From an uncultured Acidimicrobiales bacterium (GTDB lineage: Bacteria > Actinomycetota > Acidimicrobiia > Acidimicrobiales > Poriferisodalaceae), in contig CAJQGN010000005.1 in assembly GCA_905477545.1 (NCBI GenBank), positions 1 to 50,958 on the forward strand: a DNA stretch of 50,958 nucleotides, given 5' to 3'. Below are positions 36,412 through 45,560 of the stretch, in pieces. Position numbers and translations under genes: made by a program. The notes beneath the pieces are model-generated. The model did not search any database, was not told the DNA's origin, and worked only from the letters and a program-made list of their open reading frames with translations. How positions within the stretch are numbered: position 1 is the first letter of the stretch; the number at the start of each line of letters is the position of its first letter.

Positions 36412-37425
36412 ATGCGAATTTTGGTTTCCGGTCATGGCGCTAACATTTTAGGAGATTATTTACAAAATGAAGTGGTTGAACCTCTCAGATTTTTAGGGCA
36501 TGAGGTTTTAGTTGTTGAGCTAACAGAGACTAAGGTACAGAAGGCTCTACACAGATTCTTTCCGGATATTTTAGTTGTTATTCCATCAAATGAAGTGATT
36601 ACTGGGGCTCGCATTAGAGCCTTGACGGTAGAAACAGAAACGATTGCAATCTGCCTGCATCCCGGTGGCCGTTATTCCGGGACAAGCACTTCATTGAATG
36701 ATTTAGAAGAAGATCTACGTGAATATGACTTTGTATTTGTTCCTGAAGAAGATGTTTATGAGGAATATAAAAATATAGGTGGTTATCGTTTAAGTTTATT
36801 GAAGCCTTCAGTTCACCCGCCTTCTTTGGTACCTGCTGTTGTGTCCGAACGTCGGGGAATTGTTTGTGTTGGTGACGCTGATCCAATCAATGTTCAGGTC
36901 GTATTGGAGTTGCAAGGAACAGAAGAAGTAACTGTCCTGGGTGAAGGATGGGAAGATCTGCCATTGGATATAAATTACGAGGTAGCGCTGCCAATAGCTG
37001 AGCGTGGAACGTTATTTGCCGGTGCGAAAATTGTAGTTGAGTTAGCACCGTCTCTTAAGCAGCAGAGCATAACTAGAAGATCGCATTCTGAAATGGGAGT
37101 ATCTTCGTTTGTCCTCGAAGCAGCAGCTGTTTGTACTGCTTCAGTAGTCTTCCAGCGACCGGGCATAGGTGAGCACTTCGATATTGAAAATGAGGTGTTT
37201 ATCTATTGTGGGAATGACGATTTAGCTCCCTTATTACCTATGTTACTTGCCTCAACTAACGATGTTGAAAGAGTTGCTCACAACGCCTGGCAGCGAGTTC
37301 ACAGTGACCACACTTGGTCTCAGCGATGGCAAAATATTCTTGAACCATGGTTACCGCTTTATGAAAGTAGTCCAGAAGAAGACGTACTAAAATTGAAAGC
37401 TAAACAGTCTGTTACTGTTAATTAG
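36412..37425 (+). CDS. CgeB-like glycosyltransferase family protein
   Basis: The 337-residue protein shows no clear N-terminal Rossmann signature, but its C-terminal half matches the glycosyltransferase-1-like domain of CgeB/spore-maturation-type proteins: SSFVLEAAAVCTASVVFQRPGIG, then VFIYCGNDDLAPLLPMLL and WQRVHSDHTWSQRWQNIL (in parts). The N-terminus has DILVVIPSNEVITG. It follows lgt by 47 bp. The sugar donor and acceptor are unknown. Confidence 0.65.
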   Translation: MRILVSGHGANILGDYLQNEVVEPLRFLGHEVLVVELTETKVQKALHRFFPDILVVIPSNEVITGARIRALTVETETIAICLHPGGRYSGTSTSLNDLEEDLREYDFVFVPEEDVYEEYKNIGGYRLSLLKPSVHPPSLVPAVVSERRGIVCVGDADPINVQVVLELQGTEEVTVLGEGWEDLPLDINYEVALPIAERGTLFAGAKIVVELAPSLKQQSITRRSHSEMGVSSFVLEAAAVCTASVVFQRPGIGEHFDIENEVFIYCGNDDLAPLLPMLLASTNDVERVAHNAWQRVHSDHTWSQRWQNILEPWLPLYESSPEEDVLKLKAKQSVTVN

Positions 37426-37436
37426 ATTTTAATTAG

Positions 37437-38333
37437 TTAATTCAGCAAGCTGATTAATACTTCACGTGTAGCTAACTTTTCATCACTGGTCCCAAATTCG
37501 GATCCGGTAAATGAATCGATACCAGTTTTTTCGATGTCCTTTATACGTTCAGCTACTTCTAGAGCTGAACCAATAATGGCCAGATCTTCAGGCCCACCCA
37601 AGCCTTCGCGATCGAGCATTGCTCGATATGAAGGAAGTTGTCCATAAATAGAAAATTCTCTGGCTGCCCGTTCTCGAGCAGCATCCTTGTTGTTTGTAAC
37701 ACAGACAGGAAAGCCTGCAACTACCTGTGGCCTCTTTCGCCCGGCCTCTTCTGCTGCCTCGCAAATTGTTGGTACCGTTAATTCGGCCAAGGTTGTCTGC
37801 CCTGTCATCCATGTGATCGTGCCGTCAGCCATTTGACCTGTTAAGCGTAACATCTGGGGTCCTAAAGCTGCGACAAAGACAGGTGGTGCTTCGGTTTTTG
37901 GTGTTGTAATTTCACCACGTCCTGTAACAATTTCTCCACTATATGAAACTTTTTGACTATGTAAAAGTGGCATAAGAATGTTCAGATAATCACGCAGATG
38001 ACCAATTGGTTTCTCAAACTTGAGCCCCCACATACCTTCGACAACTGGCTTATGAGCAAGCCCAATGCCAAGATTTAATCTACCGCTAATCGCTGACTGT
38101 GTAGTTAAAGCTTGTTGAGCAAGCATCATTGGATGCCGCGGAAACGTTGGTACCACAGCAGTTCCCATACAGATGTCGGGAACTCGATCCCCAATTGCTG
38201 CCATTGCTGTTAGTGCGTCCATTCCAAAAATTTGTGGCGTCCAGTAACTCTTAAACCCTTGCTCCGATGCCGTTCGTAGGTTTTCCTCGAATTCCGGGAT
38301 ACTTGATTCAAATCCAAATATTGCTATTTCCAT
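37437..38333 (-). CDS. LLM-class F420-dependent oxidoreductase
   Basis: The 298-residue protein is a luciferase-like TIM barrel of the F420-dependent class found in actinobacteria. Characteristic features are the N-terminal substrate-binding EQGFKSYWTPQIFGMDALTA, GTAVVPTFPRHPMMLAQQAL and GRLNLGIGLAHKPVVE. The cofactor assignment is by family. It is convergent with the CgeB-like gene, with 11 bp between them, and is followed by arfB in the opposite sense of transcription order (10 bp gap on the same strand). Confidence 0.85.
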   Translation of the reverse strand: MEIAIFGFESSIPEFEENLRTASEQGFKSYWTPQIFGMDALTAMAAIGDRVPDICMGTAVVPTFPRHPMMLAQQALTTQSAISGRLNLGIGLAHKPVVEGMWGLKFEKPIGHLRDYLNILMPLLHSQKVSYSGEIVTGRGEITTPKTEAPPVFVAALGPQMLRLTGQMADGTITWMTGQTTLAELTVPTICEAAEEAGRKRPQVVAGFPVCVTNNKDAARERAAREFSIYGQLPSYRAMLDREGLGGPEDLAIIGSALEVAERIKDIEKTGIDSFTGSEFGTSDEKLATREVLISLLN

Positions 38334-38343
38334 ATATAGAACA

Positions 38344-38760
38344 CTAGTCGTCCATTGAGGGTCGTTGCCGTTGTTGTTTCAGTCGACCACGCTGAGTTTT
38401 AGAATCAGCTCGTTTTCTCCTAGCAGATCTAGTCGGAGAGCTGCGCCTTCGAGGAGTCGCTACTATTAACTCCTGACGAATTTTGGCGCTGAGGCGACGT
38501 AAAGCATCATCCTTGTTGCGTTTTTGTGAGCGGTGCTCATCGGCTCGAATAATTAGAAACGTTCCGAAATGTTGAATTAAATCAGATCGCTGTTCATCAC
38601 TTCCGGCGGTTGAATTAGTTATGTCCCAACGAACCTCCGCACGAGTTTGCGAGCGGTTAGCGTGTTGGCCACCAGGGCCGCTTGATGTTGAAAAGAGCCA
38701 TTCAAGTTCCCGGGTATCAATTATGAAGTCATCTGTGACGTGGAGTTTTAAGACTGCCAT
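38344..38760 (-). CDS. arfB: alternative ribosome-rescue factor ArfB (peptidyl-tRNA hydrolase)
   Basis: ArfB hydrolyses peptidyl-tRNA on stalled ribosomes. The 138-residue product contains the catalytic GGQ in SSGPGGQHANRSQTRAEVRW and a long basic C-terminal tail (RRRSSPTRSARRKRADSKTQRG) that inserts into the mRNA channel. Both features distinguish it from full release factors. Confidence 0.93.
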   Translation of the reverse strand: MAVLKLHVTDDFIIDTRELEWLFSTSSGPGGQHANRSQTRAEVRWDITNSTAGSDEQRSDLIQHFGTFLIIRADEHRSQKRNKDDALRRLSAKIRQELIVATPRRRSSPTRSARRKRADSKTQRGRLKQQRQRPSMDD

Positions 38761-38820
38761 AGAAACATCCTGATGTAGATAACGGGTAAATCTGTCTAAT
38801 AGAAAGCCTTATGAGCATGG

Positions 38821-39792
38821 TTATAACCCAATTAAAGTATGTGTCGACATAAGGTCAGAAAAACGTGCTGGATCTATGTTGCCTCCCGAAAGTGTGACCC
38901 CGATTTTTTTCCCAGCGCAATCAATTTTGTTAGAGAGCAAAGCAGCCATTGCACTTGCTCCACTGGGTTCGATTACTAGTTTTTGAAATCTAAATAAATA
39001 ATCCATCGCTGTTACGATTTCATTGTCTGTCACGGTCACGATTGAATGAACTAAATCATTCATAATTTCAAAAGTTTTTTCCCCGGGCGCAGTCGTTTGT
39101 TGACCATCGGCAATTGTGTTTGGCACCTCGATAGTTACAATTTTTCCTTGTTTAAGTGAAAGCTGAACATCGTTACCTGTGGCAGGTTCAACACCGATTA
39201 TTTGACAGTTAGGAGATAATTTTCTTTTAGCTAGAGCGGATCCTGAAATTAACCCTCCCCCTCCAACACAGACCAGAAGAATGTCTAATGGCCCGACATC
39301 TTCAAAAATTTCTTGAGCGCACGTAGATTGCCCGGCGATTACATTTTCATCATTGAAAGGTGGGATGACAGTCATATTTCTGTCAACTGATATTTTGGTT
39401 GCGATTTCTTCTCGTTGAATAAATTGTCGTTCGTACGTTATAACTTCAGCACCGTAACTTTCCGTGGCGGATTTCTTAGACGGTGGAGCATCATCAGGCA
39501 TAACAATAACGGCTGGAATGTTAAAGATTTGGGCAACTCTTGCAACTGCTTGAGCATGGTTACCTGATGAGTAAGTAACAACTCCTCGAGACCGTTCTAT
39601 TGGGTCTAAGCAGCTAATAGCGTTATAGGCACCACGAAATTTGAAAGAGCCAGTTCGCTGAAAATTTTCTGCCTTTAAATAAATTTCTGCGCCCATGTGT
39701 TCATCGAGCAGACGAGAATGCATCAGCGGTGTGCGGTAGATAGTACCTCGTAGTCTTTTCGATGCTTCTTCTAACTTCTGATGTGTAATCAC
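38821..39792 (-). CDS. threonine/serine dehydratase-like PLP enzyme
   Basis: The 323-residue protein has the fold-type II PLP signature GSFKFRGAYNAI with the Schiff-base Lys, the SSGNHAQAVARVA motif, and the glycine loop CVGGGGLISGSAL. It lacks the C-terminal ACT-like regulatory domain of biosynthetic IlvA, so it resembles catabolic threonine dehydratases or serine racemases. The exact substrate is not determined. Confidence 0.88.
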   Translation of the reverse strand: MITHQKLEEASKRLRGTIYRTPLMHSRLLDEHMGAEIYLKAENFQRTGSFKFRGAYNAISCLDPIERSRGVVTYSSGNHAQAVARVAQIFNIPAVIVMPDDAPPSKKSATESYGAEVITYERQFIQREEIATKISVDRNMTVIPPFNDENVIAGQSTCAQEIFEDVGPLDILLVCVGGGGLISGSALAKRKLSPNCQIIGVEPATGNDVQLSLKQGKIVTIEVPNTIADGQQTTAPGEKTFEIMNDLVHSIVTVTDNEIVTAMDYLFRFQKLVIEPSGASAMAALLSNKIDCAGKKIGVTLSGGNIDPARFSDLMSTHTLIGL

Positions 39793-39811
39793 GCTTACTT
39801 TCTAGTCATGT

Positions 39812-40714
39812 CTAAGAAAAAGCATCAAAAATTTCTTGGATGGCATGCATCTGCCCACCGCTGGTACTTGATGGAACTAAAATTGGTGTTTTACAACCTT
39901 GTTCAAACCACTCCTCGACTCCTTCACGAACTTGGTCGACTGAACCGTAGAGGGTTGCATTAGAAAGCCAGTTATCGGTCATGCAAGTAAACATTCGGTC
40001 TTTGTCACCGGCAGCGATAGCTGCTTCAACGCCTTCCATCTCTTCGACGTATCCCGCTTGTTTCCAGTAGTTACGATAATTCGGTAAAGATACATAGCCC
40101 TGCAAAGTCTTTCTATTTCGTGCTGCGCCAGCTTCCCGGTCTGGATCTATAACAGTTGGAATCATATTTCCGACAAAGAAATCACTTGACTGCACGTCTG
40201 CGGGAATATCTGTCATAGAGTTGTTGAAGTCATTACGGCTGGCATTAGCCCAGACAGCGCCTGCACCAATTTCGACGGATAACTCAACCATCTTTCTTCT
40301 CAACGTTGCTAATACAATTGGAGGAAGTTCTCCATGGTTTTTAGCGGCATTTTGCATCGCCTCAACATACTCCCGGATATCAGTGAGCGGCTTGCCGGGT
40401 GTGATTCCTAATCGTTGATGGACTGGCCCGTGAGTCACGCCTATCCCAAGCCTGAAGCGGCCATTGCTTACTTCATGAATGAACGCAGCTGTAGCAGCCA
40501 AATCTTCAGGATTACGGAAATAAATTGGCTGAACTGAAGTACCAAAAGTGATTTCATTGGTGACGGAGGCAATTCCCTGACAGAGAGCGATGCAGTCACC
40601 CATTGATGGGCAGTAGATTCCACTAAACCCGCGACGCTCTATTTCTGCTGCGATTTCGAGTGTTTGTTGACGGCGGCCAGAAACGGCGGCCAGAGAGATT
40701 GCGGGCATATTCAT
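39812..40714 (-). CDS. LLM-class F420-dependent oxidoreductase (second copy)
   Basis: The 300-residue protein has the same luciferase-like barrel as the 37.4 kb gene but is clearly divergent from it. Visible motifs include GFSGIYCPSMGDCIALCQGI, GTSVQPIYFRNPEDLAATA and GRFRLGIGVTHGPVHQRLG. It lies 114 bp from the divergent tRNA-Ala gene. Confidence 0.85.
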   Translation of the reverse strand: MNMPAISLAAVSGRRQQTLEIAAEIERRGFSGIYCPSMGDCIALCQGIASVTNEITFGTSVQPIYFRNPEDLAATAAFIHEVSNGRFRLGIGVTHGPVHQRLGITPGKPLTDIREYVEAMQNAAKNHGELPPIVLATLRRKMVELSVEIGAGAVWANASRNDFNNSMTDIPADVQSSDFFVGNMIPTVIDPDREAGAARNRKTLQGYVSLPNYRNYWKQAGYVEEMEGVEAAIAAGDKDRMFTCMTDNWLSNATLYGSVDQVREGVEEWFEQGCKTPILVPSSTSGGQMHAIQEIFDAFS

Positions 40715-40828
40715 TGGTACGAGACTCCTATTAGCTCGAGTTTGGTCTTAATACTAATGATGCCTCTTTTTTTGTGGTCGTGCTTAAGTCGTTTTAGTTG
40801 TTTTAAGTCGCTACGCTCAGAAGGAGAT

Positions 40829-40902
40829 GGGGCTGTAGCTCAGTTGGCTAGAGCACCTGCTTTGCAAGCAGGGGGTCGTCGGTTCGATTCCGATCAGCTC
40901 CA
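40829..40902 (+). tRNA. tRNA-Ala (anticodon TGC)
   Basis: The acceptor stem GGGGCTG pairs with CAGCTCC (one G-U pair), the anticodon loop TTTGCAA gives TGC, and the T arm has GGTTCGATTCC. In Mycobacterium alaT follows ileT directly; here it is 6.5 kb away. The CCA is not fully encoded. Confidence 0.96.
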
Positions 40903-41353
40903 CAAACAAAACCCCTTAAAACAGGCTTAAACCACAACCCTCTAACAAGACAGGGGGTTGTGTTTTTGGTTTAGGGGCACCTCTGGGGCACCACGGAACG
41001 ACTCCAGTGCAAAAAGAGACCTGTAATAATGTTGCGATGCGTCGCAAGAAACCCAATTCGGCGAAGAATTTCCACCGGTTTGTAAAGATATTTAGGGACC
41101 ATTTCGAACAAGGAACCATTAGGTGAATTATTCGCAAAGCCCTTGTATTCAAGGCTCCGTCTATGCATGAAAAGCGGATAACTGCTGACCAAGGGGTACC
41201 GCTGCGGCAAAGGTTTGTTCATGGCTCGCTTTTCATACAGAAACAACCTTTTAGAAGAGCAGGCGTACTCACTAGCCCCAGAAACACTAATGTAAAGTCC
41301 TTGGGTTCGGTGTGCTGGTCTAAGATTTGGTTAACCGATTAGTGAGGTTTGAG
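40903..41353. other. gene-free stretch after tRNA-Ala
   Basis: About 450 bp hold a terminator and the direct repeat GGGGCACC (40974-40981 and 40985-40992). Two overlapping minus-strand frames exist (up to 91 codons) but show no family character. Inverted 10-mers ATGAAAAGCG and CGCTTTTCAT lie at 41166-41175 and 41227-41236. It could be the scar of an integration event; I see no integrase. Confidence 0.4.
40933..40967 (+). terminator. rho-independent terminator after tRNA-Ala
   Basis: CACAACCC (40933-40940) pairs with GGGTTGTG (40955-40962), extendable by two pairs including G-T, around a 10-14-nt loop, followed by TTTTT. It lies 30 bp after the tRNA end. Confidence 0.85.
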
Positions 41354-41791
41354 ATGAAAGCTTTGAAAAGTTATTTGGAGTCTTGGCGACGGTACCGAGA
41401 TTTTCAGGGTCGTTCGTCGCGCTCTGCTTATTGGTGGGCGGCGTTGATCCATCCAATCGTCTTCGTTGTTCTTGGCGGAATTTTTGCAACAATTTTAGAT
41501 CTGGATACTGATCAGATCGGCCCGGAAATTATTTATTTCGTTGCGTATATTTGGGTGTCTATTGCGTTGTCTGTGCGTCGTCTCCATGATGTGGGGCGAA
41601 GTGGGAAGTGGTTATTAATCGGACTGATTCCGCTGGGAGGATTGGTGCTTTTGTACTGGTTTATCCAACCGAGTTCCGCAGAGGCAAATGACTGGGGCGA
41701 TTCAGGCGCACAAGGTCATCCTTCAGCAGCCAGCAGCGCCACCGAACCTGAACCGCCACAACAAACAGTTGTTAATGACATCATTCGCTAA
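41354..41791 (+). CDS. DUF805 family inner-membrane protein
   Basis: The product (145 residues from ATG 41354, which has a TGAGG site before it) begins with the DUF805 pattern YLESWRRYRDFQGRSSRSAYWW, followed by three hydrophobic segments (LIHPIVFVVLGGIFATIL, FVAYIWVSIALSVRR with the conserved LHDVGRSGKW, and LIGLIPLGGLVLLYWFI) and a polar tail ending in a Pro/Gln-rich stretch. The function of the family is unknown. Confidence 0.85.
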   Translation: MKALKSYLESWRRYRDFQGRSSRSAYWWAALIHPIVFVVLGGIFATILDLDTDQIGPEIIYFVAYIWVSIALSVRRLHDVGRSGKWLLIGLIPLGGLVLLYWFIQPSSAEANDWGDSGAQGHPSAASSATEPEPPQQTVVNDIIR

Positions 41792-41878
41792 CTTAAGCCT
41801 CAGACATAAACGGCCTAGATATAGAGCTAACGTCAGAAGACAAACTAAATAGCTAATTTAGAGGTCATAAGGAGCTAG

Positions 41879-41911
41879 GTGTCTCAGAATCAGTTCCCGC
41901 ATGTTTTTTGA
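41879..41911 (+). other. short leader frame overlapping the ABC exporter start
   Basis: GTG 41879 has an ideal AAGGAG site 4 bp before it and encodes MSQNQFPHVF before TGA. It ends within the exporter's T6 run (41904-41909). Removing one T would fuse it in frame to the exporter (…HVFDKRLW). It may be a leader peptide, or the true start disturbed by a homopolymer error. Confidence 0.4.
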
Positions 41912-44900
41912 TAAGAGACTTTGGGCCTTCACGAAAGGAACACGTGTCGCTATCGCCCAAGCGGTGGTGATCGGTGTCTTAGCTTCAATTAGCGGTATTG
42001 CGCGCCTGGGTTTGTTGGGCTGGCTCTTAGCGAAAGTCTTTCGAGGAGAAGTGCTGAGCGAACTTGCAATCCCAGCCTTTCTAGTCGCGATAGTAATGGT
42101 GGTGAGGGGACTTTTAGAACACTGGCGCAAAATGCTTGCCCATCACACCGCAGCAAAGGTGCAGCTAAAACTTCGTGCTCAACTGCACGAGCACGTTCTT
42201 CAGTTGGGACCAGCACATTTCGGAGATGTACGAACTGGCGAAGTCTTATTGTCGCTAGTTGAAGGGGTGGAGCAACTAGAAGTGTGGTTCGGTGAATACT
42301 TGCCGCAACTCATTGTTGCAGCCGTTATGCCTTTGGTGATTTTTGGAATTTTGGCGCCTCTGGACCTTCCTGTTGCTGGAGTACTCGCTGGATTTGCGCT
42401 CGTTACCCTTATGGCCCCAGCGATTTTCCACCAATGGGACGCGGCCCGAAGTCTGAAACGCCAAGAGGCCTACAGTCGCTTTGCAGCAGATTTCTTAGAT
42501 TCCCTTCAAGGTCTTGGAACACTGAAGGCATTTGGTCAAAGCGAAGCCCGGGGGAAGACACTTGGGCAACGAGCACATGAAGTGTTTAAAAGCACAATGT
42601 GGGTGTTGGCAACCAATTCTCTGACCCGGGGGATCACTGATACCGGTCTGGCTCTTGGAGCGGCAATGGCGCTGACATTGGGTGCCTACCGGGTCCAGGC
42701 TGGTGATATGGAAATGACAACGCTGTTGATCATTTTGATGGCAGGAATCGAAGTGTTCCGTCCTCAGCGTGATCTTCGGGCGTTACTTCACAACGGCATG
42801 ATGGGATTATCCGCAGCACAGGGCATATTTAAGGTTTTTGACACTGAGCCACGTGTTAAGGAGCCAGTTAATCCAGTAGTTCTCGACGAACAGCTCGAAC
42901 CGCGAATCTCATTTGAAGACGTAACTTTTCGTTATCCATCCGGGGCAGCAGCAACACTTAACGGACTCAACATCACTGTCAACCCAGGCGAGAGAGTTGG
43001 CGTGGTTGGGTCAAGTGGAGCTGGGAAAAGTACCGTTGCCAAACTTCTATTGCGTTTTTATGATCCAAGTAACGGTTGTGTATCGCTGGGCGGATATGAC
43101 CTACAAAATCTCTCGGCGGAAGATCGCTATGGCGCAATTGCTGTTGTCTCACAAGATACTTTTCTTTTTCATGGCACGGTTCTAGACAATATTTGTTTCG
43201 GTGATCCCGAATCTGACATGAAGGCCGTCCAACAGGCTGCGGTAGACGCCAATGCGCATTCGTTCATTATGAATTTGCCCAATGGCTATCAAACGGTGAT
43301 TGGCGAACGAGGCATTCGTTTGTCGGGAGGTCAACGCCAGCGCATAGCGATAGCACGAGCCCTTTTGAAAGACTCCCCGATTCTAGTGCTCGATGAAGCG
43401 CTGTCATCAGTAGATGCCGAAACTGAAGCCCTGATCCAAGAAGCCTTAGATCGACTGATGGCTGGTCGTACAACGCTGATATTCGCTCACCGGCTCTCTA
43501 GTGTTATTGGGGCTGACCGCATCTTGGTTCTTGAAGCAGGTGATGTTGCGGAGTCAGGCACTCACTCTGAATTGATGGAACGAGGTGATCGATACTACGA
43601 GCTGATGGTGGGGCAGCTGTCTGGGGGAAGCGTCACTCGAGCCACTCCAAAAAACTCGAGTGCTGTCGACGACAAACGCAGCCTCGATCAAGCAATTATG
43701 GAACCCCCTGACAACGAGATTGTGGCTGCCAGTGGGCTGGGCTGGGCCGGTGCCGTGAGGTGGCTTTTCTCTGAGGTGCGGCCATGGCGAGCGAAGTTAA
43801 TTGCAACTTTCGTATTTGGAGTAACACGAGTGGCTGCGCTGATAGGCGTTGGGGTTCTTAGTGCTCTAATCGTGGCCGCAGTAAAACGCGGAGAACCATT
43901 CGGCAGTCTTGTTACTGCACTGGTAATTACTGCTCCCCTTGCAGGCATTCTGCACTGGTTGGAGTCGTGGGTTGCTCATGACATGGCTTTTCGAATGCTG
44001 GCCGAAATGAGAGTCGCGCTCTATTCCAAATTCGATCAACTCGCCCCCGCCTATCTAGTGCGTCGACGCACTGGTGACATGGTTGCCATGGCAACTCATG
44101 ACGTTGAAATGGTGGAGTATTTCTTTGCTCACACGGTTGCACCAGCGTTCGTAGCGTTATTGGTTCCATCTACGGTTCTAGCTACTTTGATCGTGTTGGG
44201 ATGGCAAATGGCCCTAGCACTGGTTCCATTTTTAGCCATTGTTGTTATAAGCCCGTTCTTATTAAGAAAACGCCTCGACACTCTTGGGTCAGAAGACAGA
44301 GAAGCTTTGGGTGATCTAAACGCATTTGTCGTAGACACGGTGCAAGGTCTCGGTGAAGTCCTGGCGTTTCAGCAAGGAGGCAGGAGATCAGAATCTTTCC
44401 TACGACGGGTGCAACGTCATATTGATGCCCGTTTGCCTTTTTACAGTGATCTATCTCGCCAGACAGCGCTGTTAGAAATAGCTACTGGATTAGGAGGCCT
44501 CGCAGTAGTTGTCACGGGGGCAGGCCTCGTGTCCAGAGGCAATCTAACTCCAACCACGCTCCCTCTCCTCACGCTTCTCGCGCTCGCTTGTTTCTTACCC
44601 GTCTCAGAAATCGCCCACGTAGGGCGACAACTGGCAGATACCCTCGGCGCCTCACGCAGATTGCACCAGGTTCACAAGGAGCCAGTGACGGTTAAATCTG
44701 CTCCTTCCCCAACTCGGATCGATTGGGCTACCGCCGAGAATGCCGTTACCTTTAACAATGTTGGGTTTAGCTATCCAGGTACGGACACGCTGGCTCTAGC
44801 GGGAGTCTCAGTTGAAATCAAAACTGGAAGCACAGTCGCAATAGTTGGACCTTCGGGAGCAGGAAAAACAACTGCTGCACAACTTATTTTGCGGTTTTGG

Positions 44901-45482
44901 GATGTCGACGAAGGAACCATTTCATTATTTGGAGAGCCCCTTCGCAACCTTGATTTAGACGATCTCCGATCCCACGTAGCAATGGTGAGCCAAGAGACCT
45001 ATCTGTTCAACGACACCTTGGCTCAGAACATTCTCATGGCGCGCCCCGATGCGACAGATGCTGAAGTCCGAACTGCTATAGAACAAGCATCCCTCACCGA
45101 CTTCGTCACGAACTTACCCGACGGGCTACAAACCACAGTAGGCGAACGCGGAGTGCGACTATCCGGAGGTCAACGGCAGCGTGTCGCAATCGCTCGAGCA
45201 TTTCTAAAAGATGCTCCAGTATTAGTCCTCGACGAAGCTACGTCACACCTAGACGCAGTAAATGAAGCATTTGTGCACAATGCTTTGCAACAACTAATGC
45301 TCGGTCGGACGACACTCATTATTGCCCACCGACTTTCAACAGTTCGTAACGCCTCGCAGATTGTTGTGATGGATGCCGGCGAAGTCGTACAAATAGGAGA
45401 CCATGACACCTTGATCCGACAAGAAGGCCTCTATGCGAGGTTAGTGACACACCAACTTTCAGCTACCGTCACTAAGCAGTAG
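41901..45482 (+). CDS. fused ABC exporter with two transporter halves (CydDC-like)
   Basis: The 1193-residue product contains two complete ABC-exporter halves in one chain. Half 1 has a membrane domain (about 1-310) and an ATPase with Walker A GSSGAGKST (about 369), LSGGQRQRIAIARAL (about 474) and Walker B LVLDEALSS. Half 2 repeats the order: membrane domain (about 620-900), Walker A GPSGAGKTT (about 983), LSGGQ (about 1087) and LVLDEATSH. The first half resembles CydD-type exporters (GEYLPQLIVAAVMPLVIF), whose partners form CydDC exporters of thiols for cytochrome bd assembly. No cydAB is in the window. The gene is GC-richer (about 50 % by hand count of several lines) than the surrounding core. 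The start is doubtful because a better GTG start lies upstream out of frame by one base. Confidence 0.9.
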   Translation: MFFDKRLWAFTKGTRVAIAQAVVIGVLASISGIARLGLLGWLLAKVFRGEVLSELAIPAFLVAIVMVVRGLLEHWRKMLAHHTAAKVQLKLRAQLHEHVLQLGPAHFGDVRTGEVLLSLVEGVEQLEVWFGEYLPQLIVAAVMPLVIFGILAPLDLPVAGVLAGFALVTLMAPAIFHQWDAARSLKRQEAYSRFAADFLDSLQGLGTLKAFGQSEARGKTLGQRAHEVFKSTMWVLATNSLTRGITDTGLALGAAMALTLGAYRVQAGDMEMTTLLIILMAGIEVFRPQRDLRALLHNGMMGLSAAQGIFKVFDTEPRVKEPVNPVVLDEQLEPRISFEDVTFRYPSGAAATLNGLNITVNPGERVGVVGSSGAGKSTVAKLLLRFYDPSNGCVSLGGYDLQNLSAEDRYGAIAVVSQDTFLFHGTVLDNICFGDPESDMKAVQQAAVDANAHSFIMNLPNGYQTVIGERGIRLSGGQRQRIAIARALLKDSPILVLDEALSSVDAETEALIQEALDRLMAGRTTLIFAHRLSSVIGADRILVLEAGDVAESGTHSELMERGDRYYELMVGQLSGGSVTRATPKNSSAVDDKRSLDQAIMEPPDNEIVAASGLGWAGAVRWLFSEVRPWRAKLIATFVFGVTRVAALIGVGVLSALIVAAVKRGEPFGSLVTALVITAPLAGILHWLESWVAHDMAFRMLAEMRVALYSKFDQLAPAYLVRRRTGDMVAMATHDVEMVEYFFAHTVAPAFVALLVPSTVLATLIVLGWQMALALVPFLAIVVISPFLLRKRLDTLGSEDREALGDLNAFVVDTVQGLGEVLAFQQGGRRSESFLRRVQRHIDARLPFYSDLSRQTALLEIATGLGGLAVVVTGAGLVSRGNLTPTTLPLLTLLALACFLPVSEIAHVGRQLADTLGASRRLHQVHKEPVTVKSAPSPTRIDWATAENAVTFNNVGFSYPGTDTLALAGVSVEIKTGSTVAIVGPSGAGKTTAAQLILRFWDVDEGTISLFGEPLRNLDLDDLRSHVAMVSQETYLFNDTLAQNILMARPDATDAEVRTAIEQASLTDFVTNLPDGLQTTVGERGVRLSGGQRQRVAIARAFLKDAPVLVLDEATSHLDAVNEAFVHNALQQLMLGRTTLIIAHRLSTVRNASQIVVMDAGEVVQIGDHDTLIRQEGLYARLVTHQLSATVTKQ

Positions 45483-45560
45483 TTATCTCATGTCAGCGGT
45501 AGTTATTTAACTCATCTGAGTTGAAAGGTGTTCATAAGCAAAAACTTTTTAACTTAATCA

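Noticed and set aside
40916-41246. Two overlapping minus-strand frames after tRNA-Ala as a possible integrase remnant
   Set aside because: The translations show no tyrosine-recombinase motif, and one runs through the terminator hairpin.
43688-45409. Several minus-strand frames opposite the ABC exporter
   Set aside because: They are antisense shadows of a GC-richer gene with no ribosome sites or family character.
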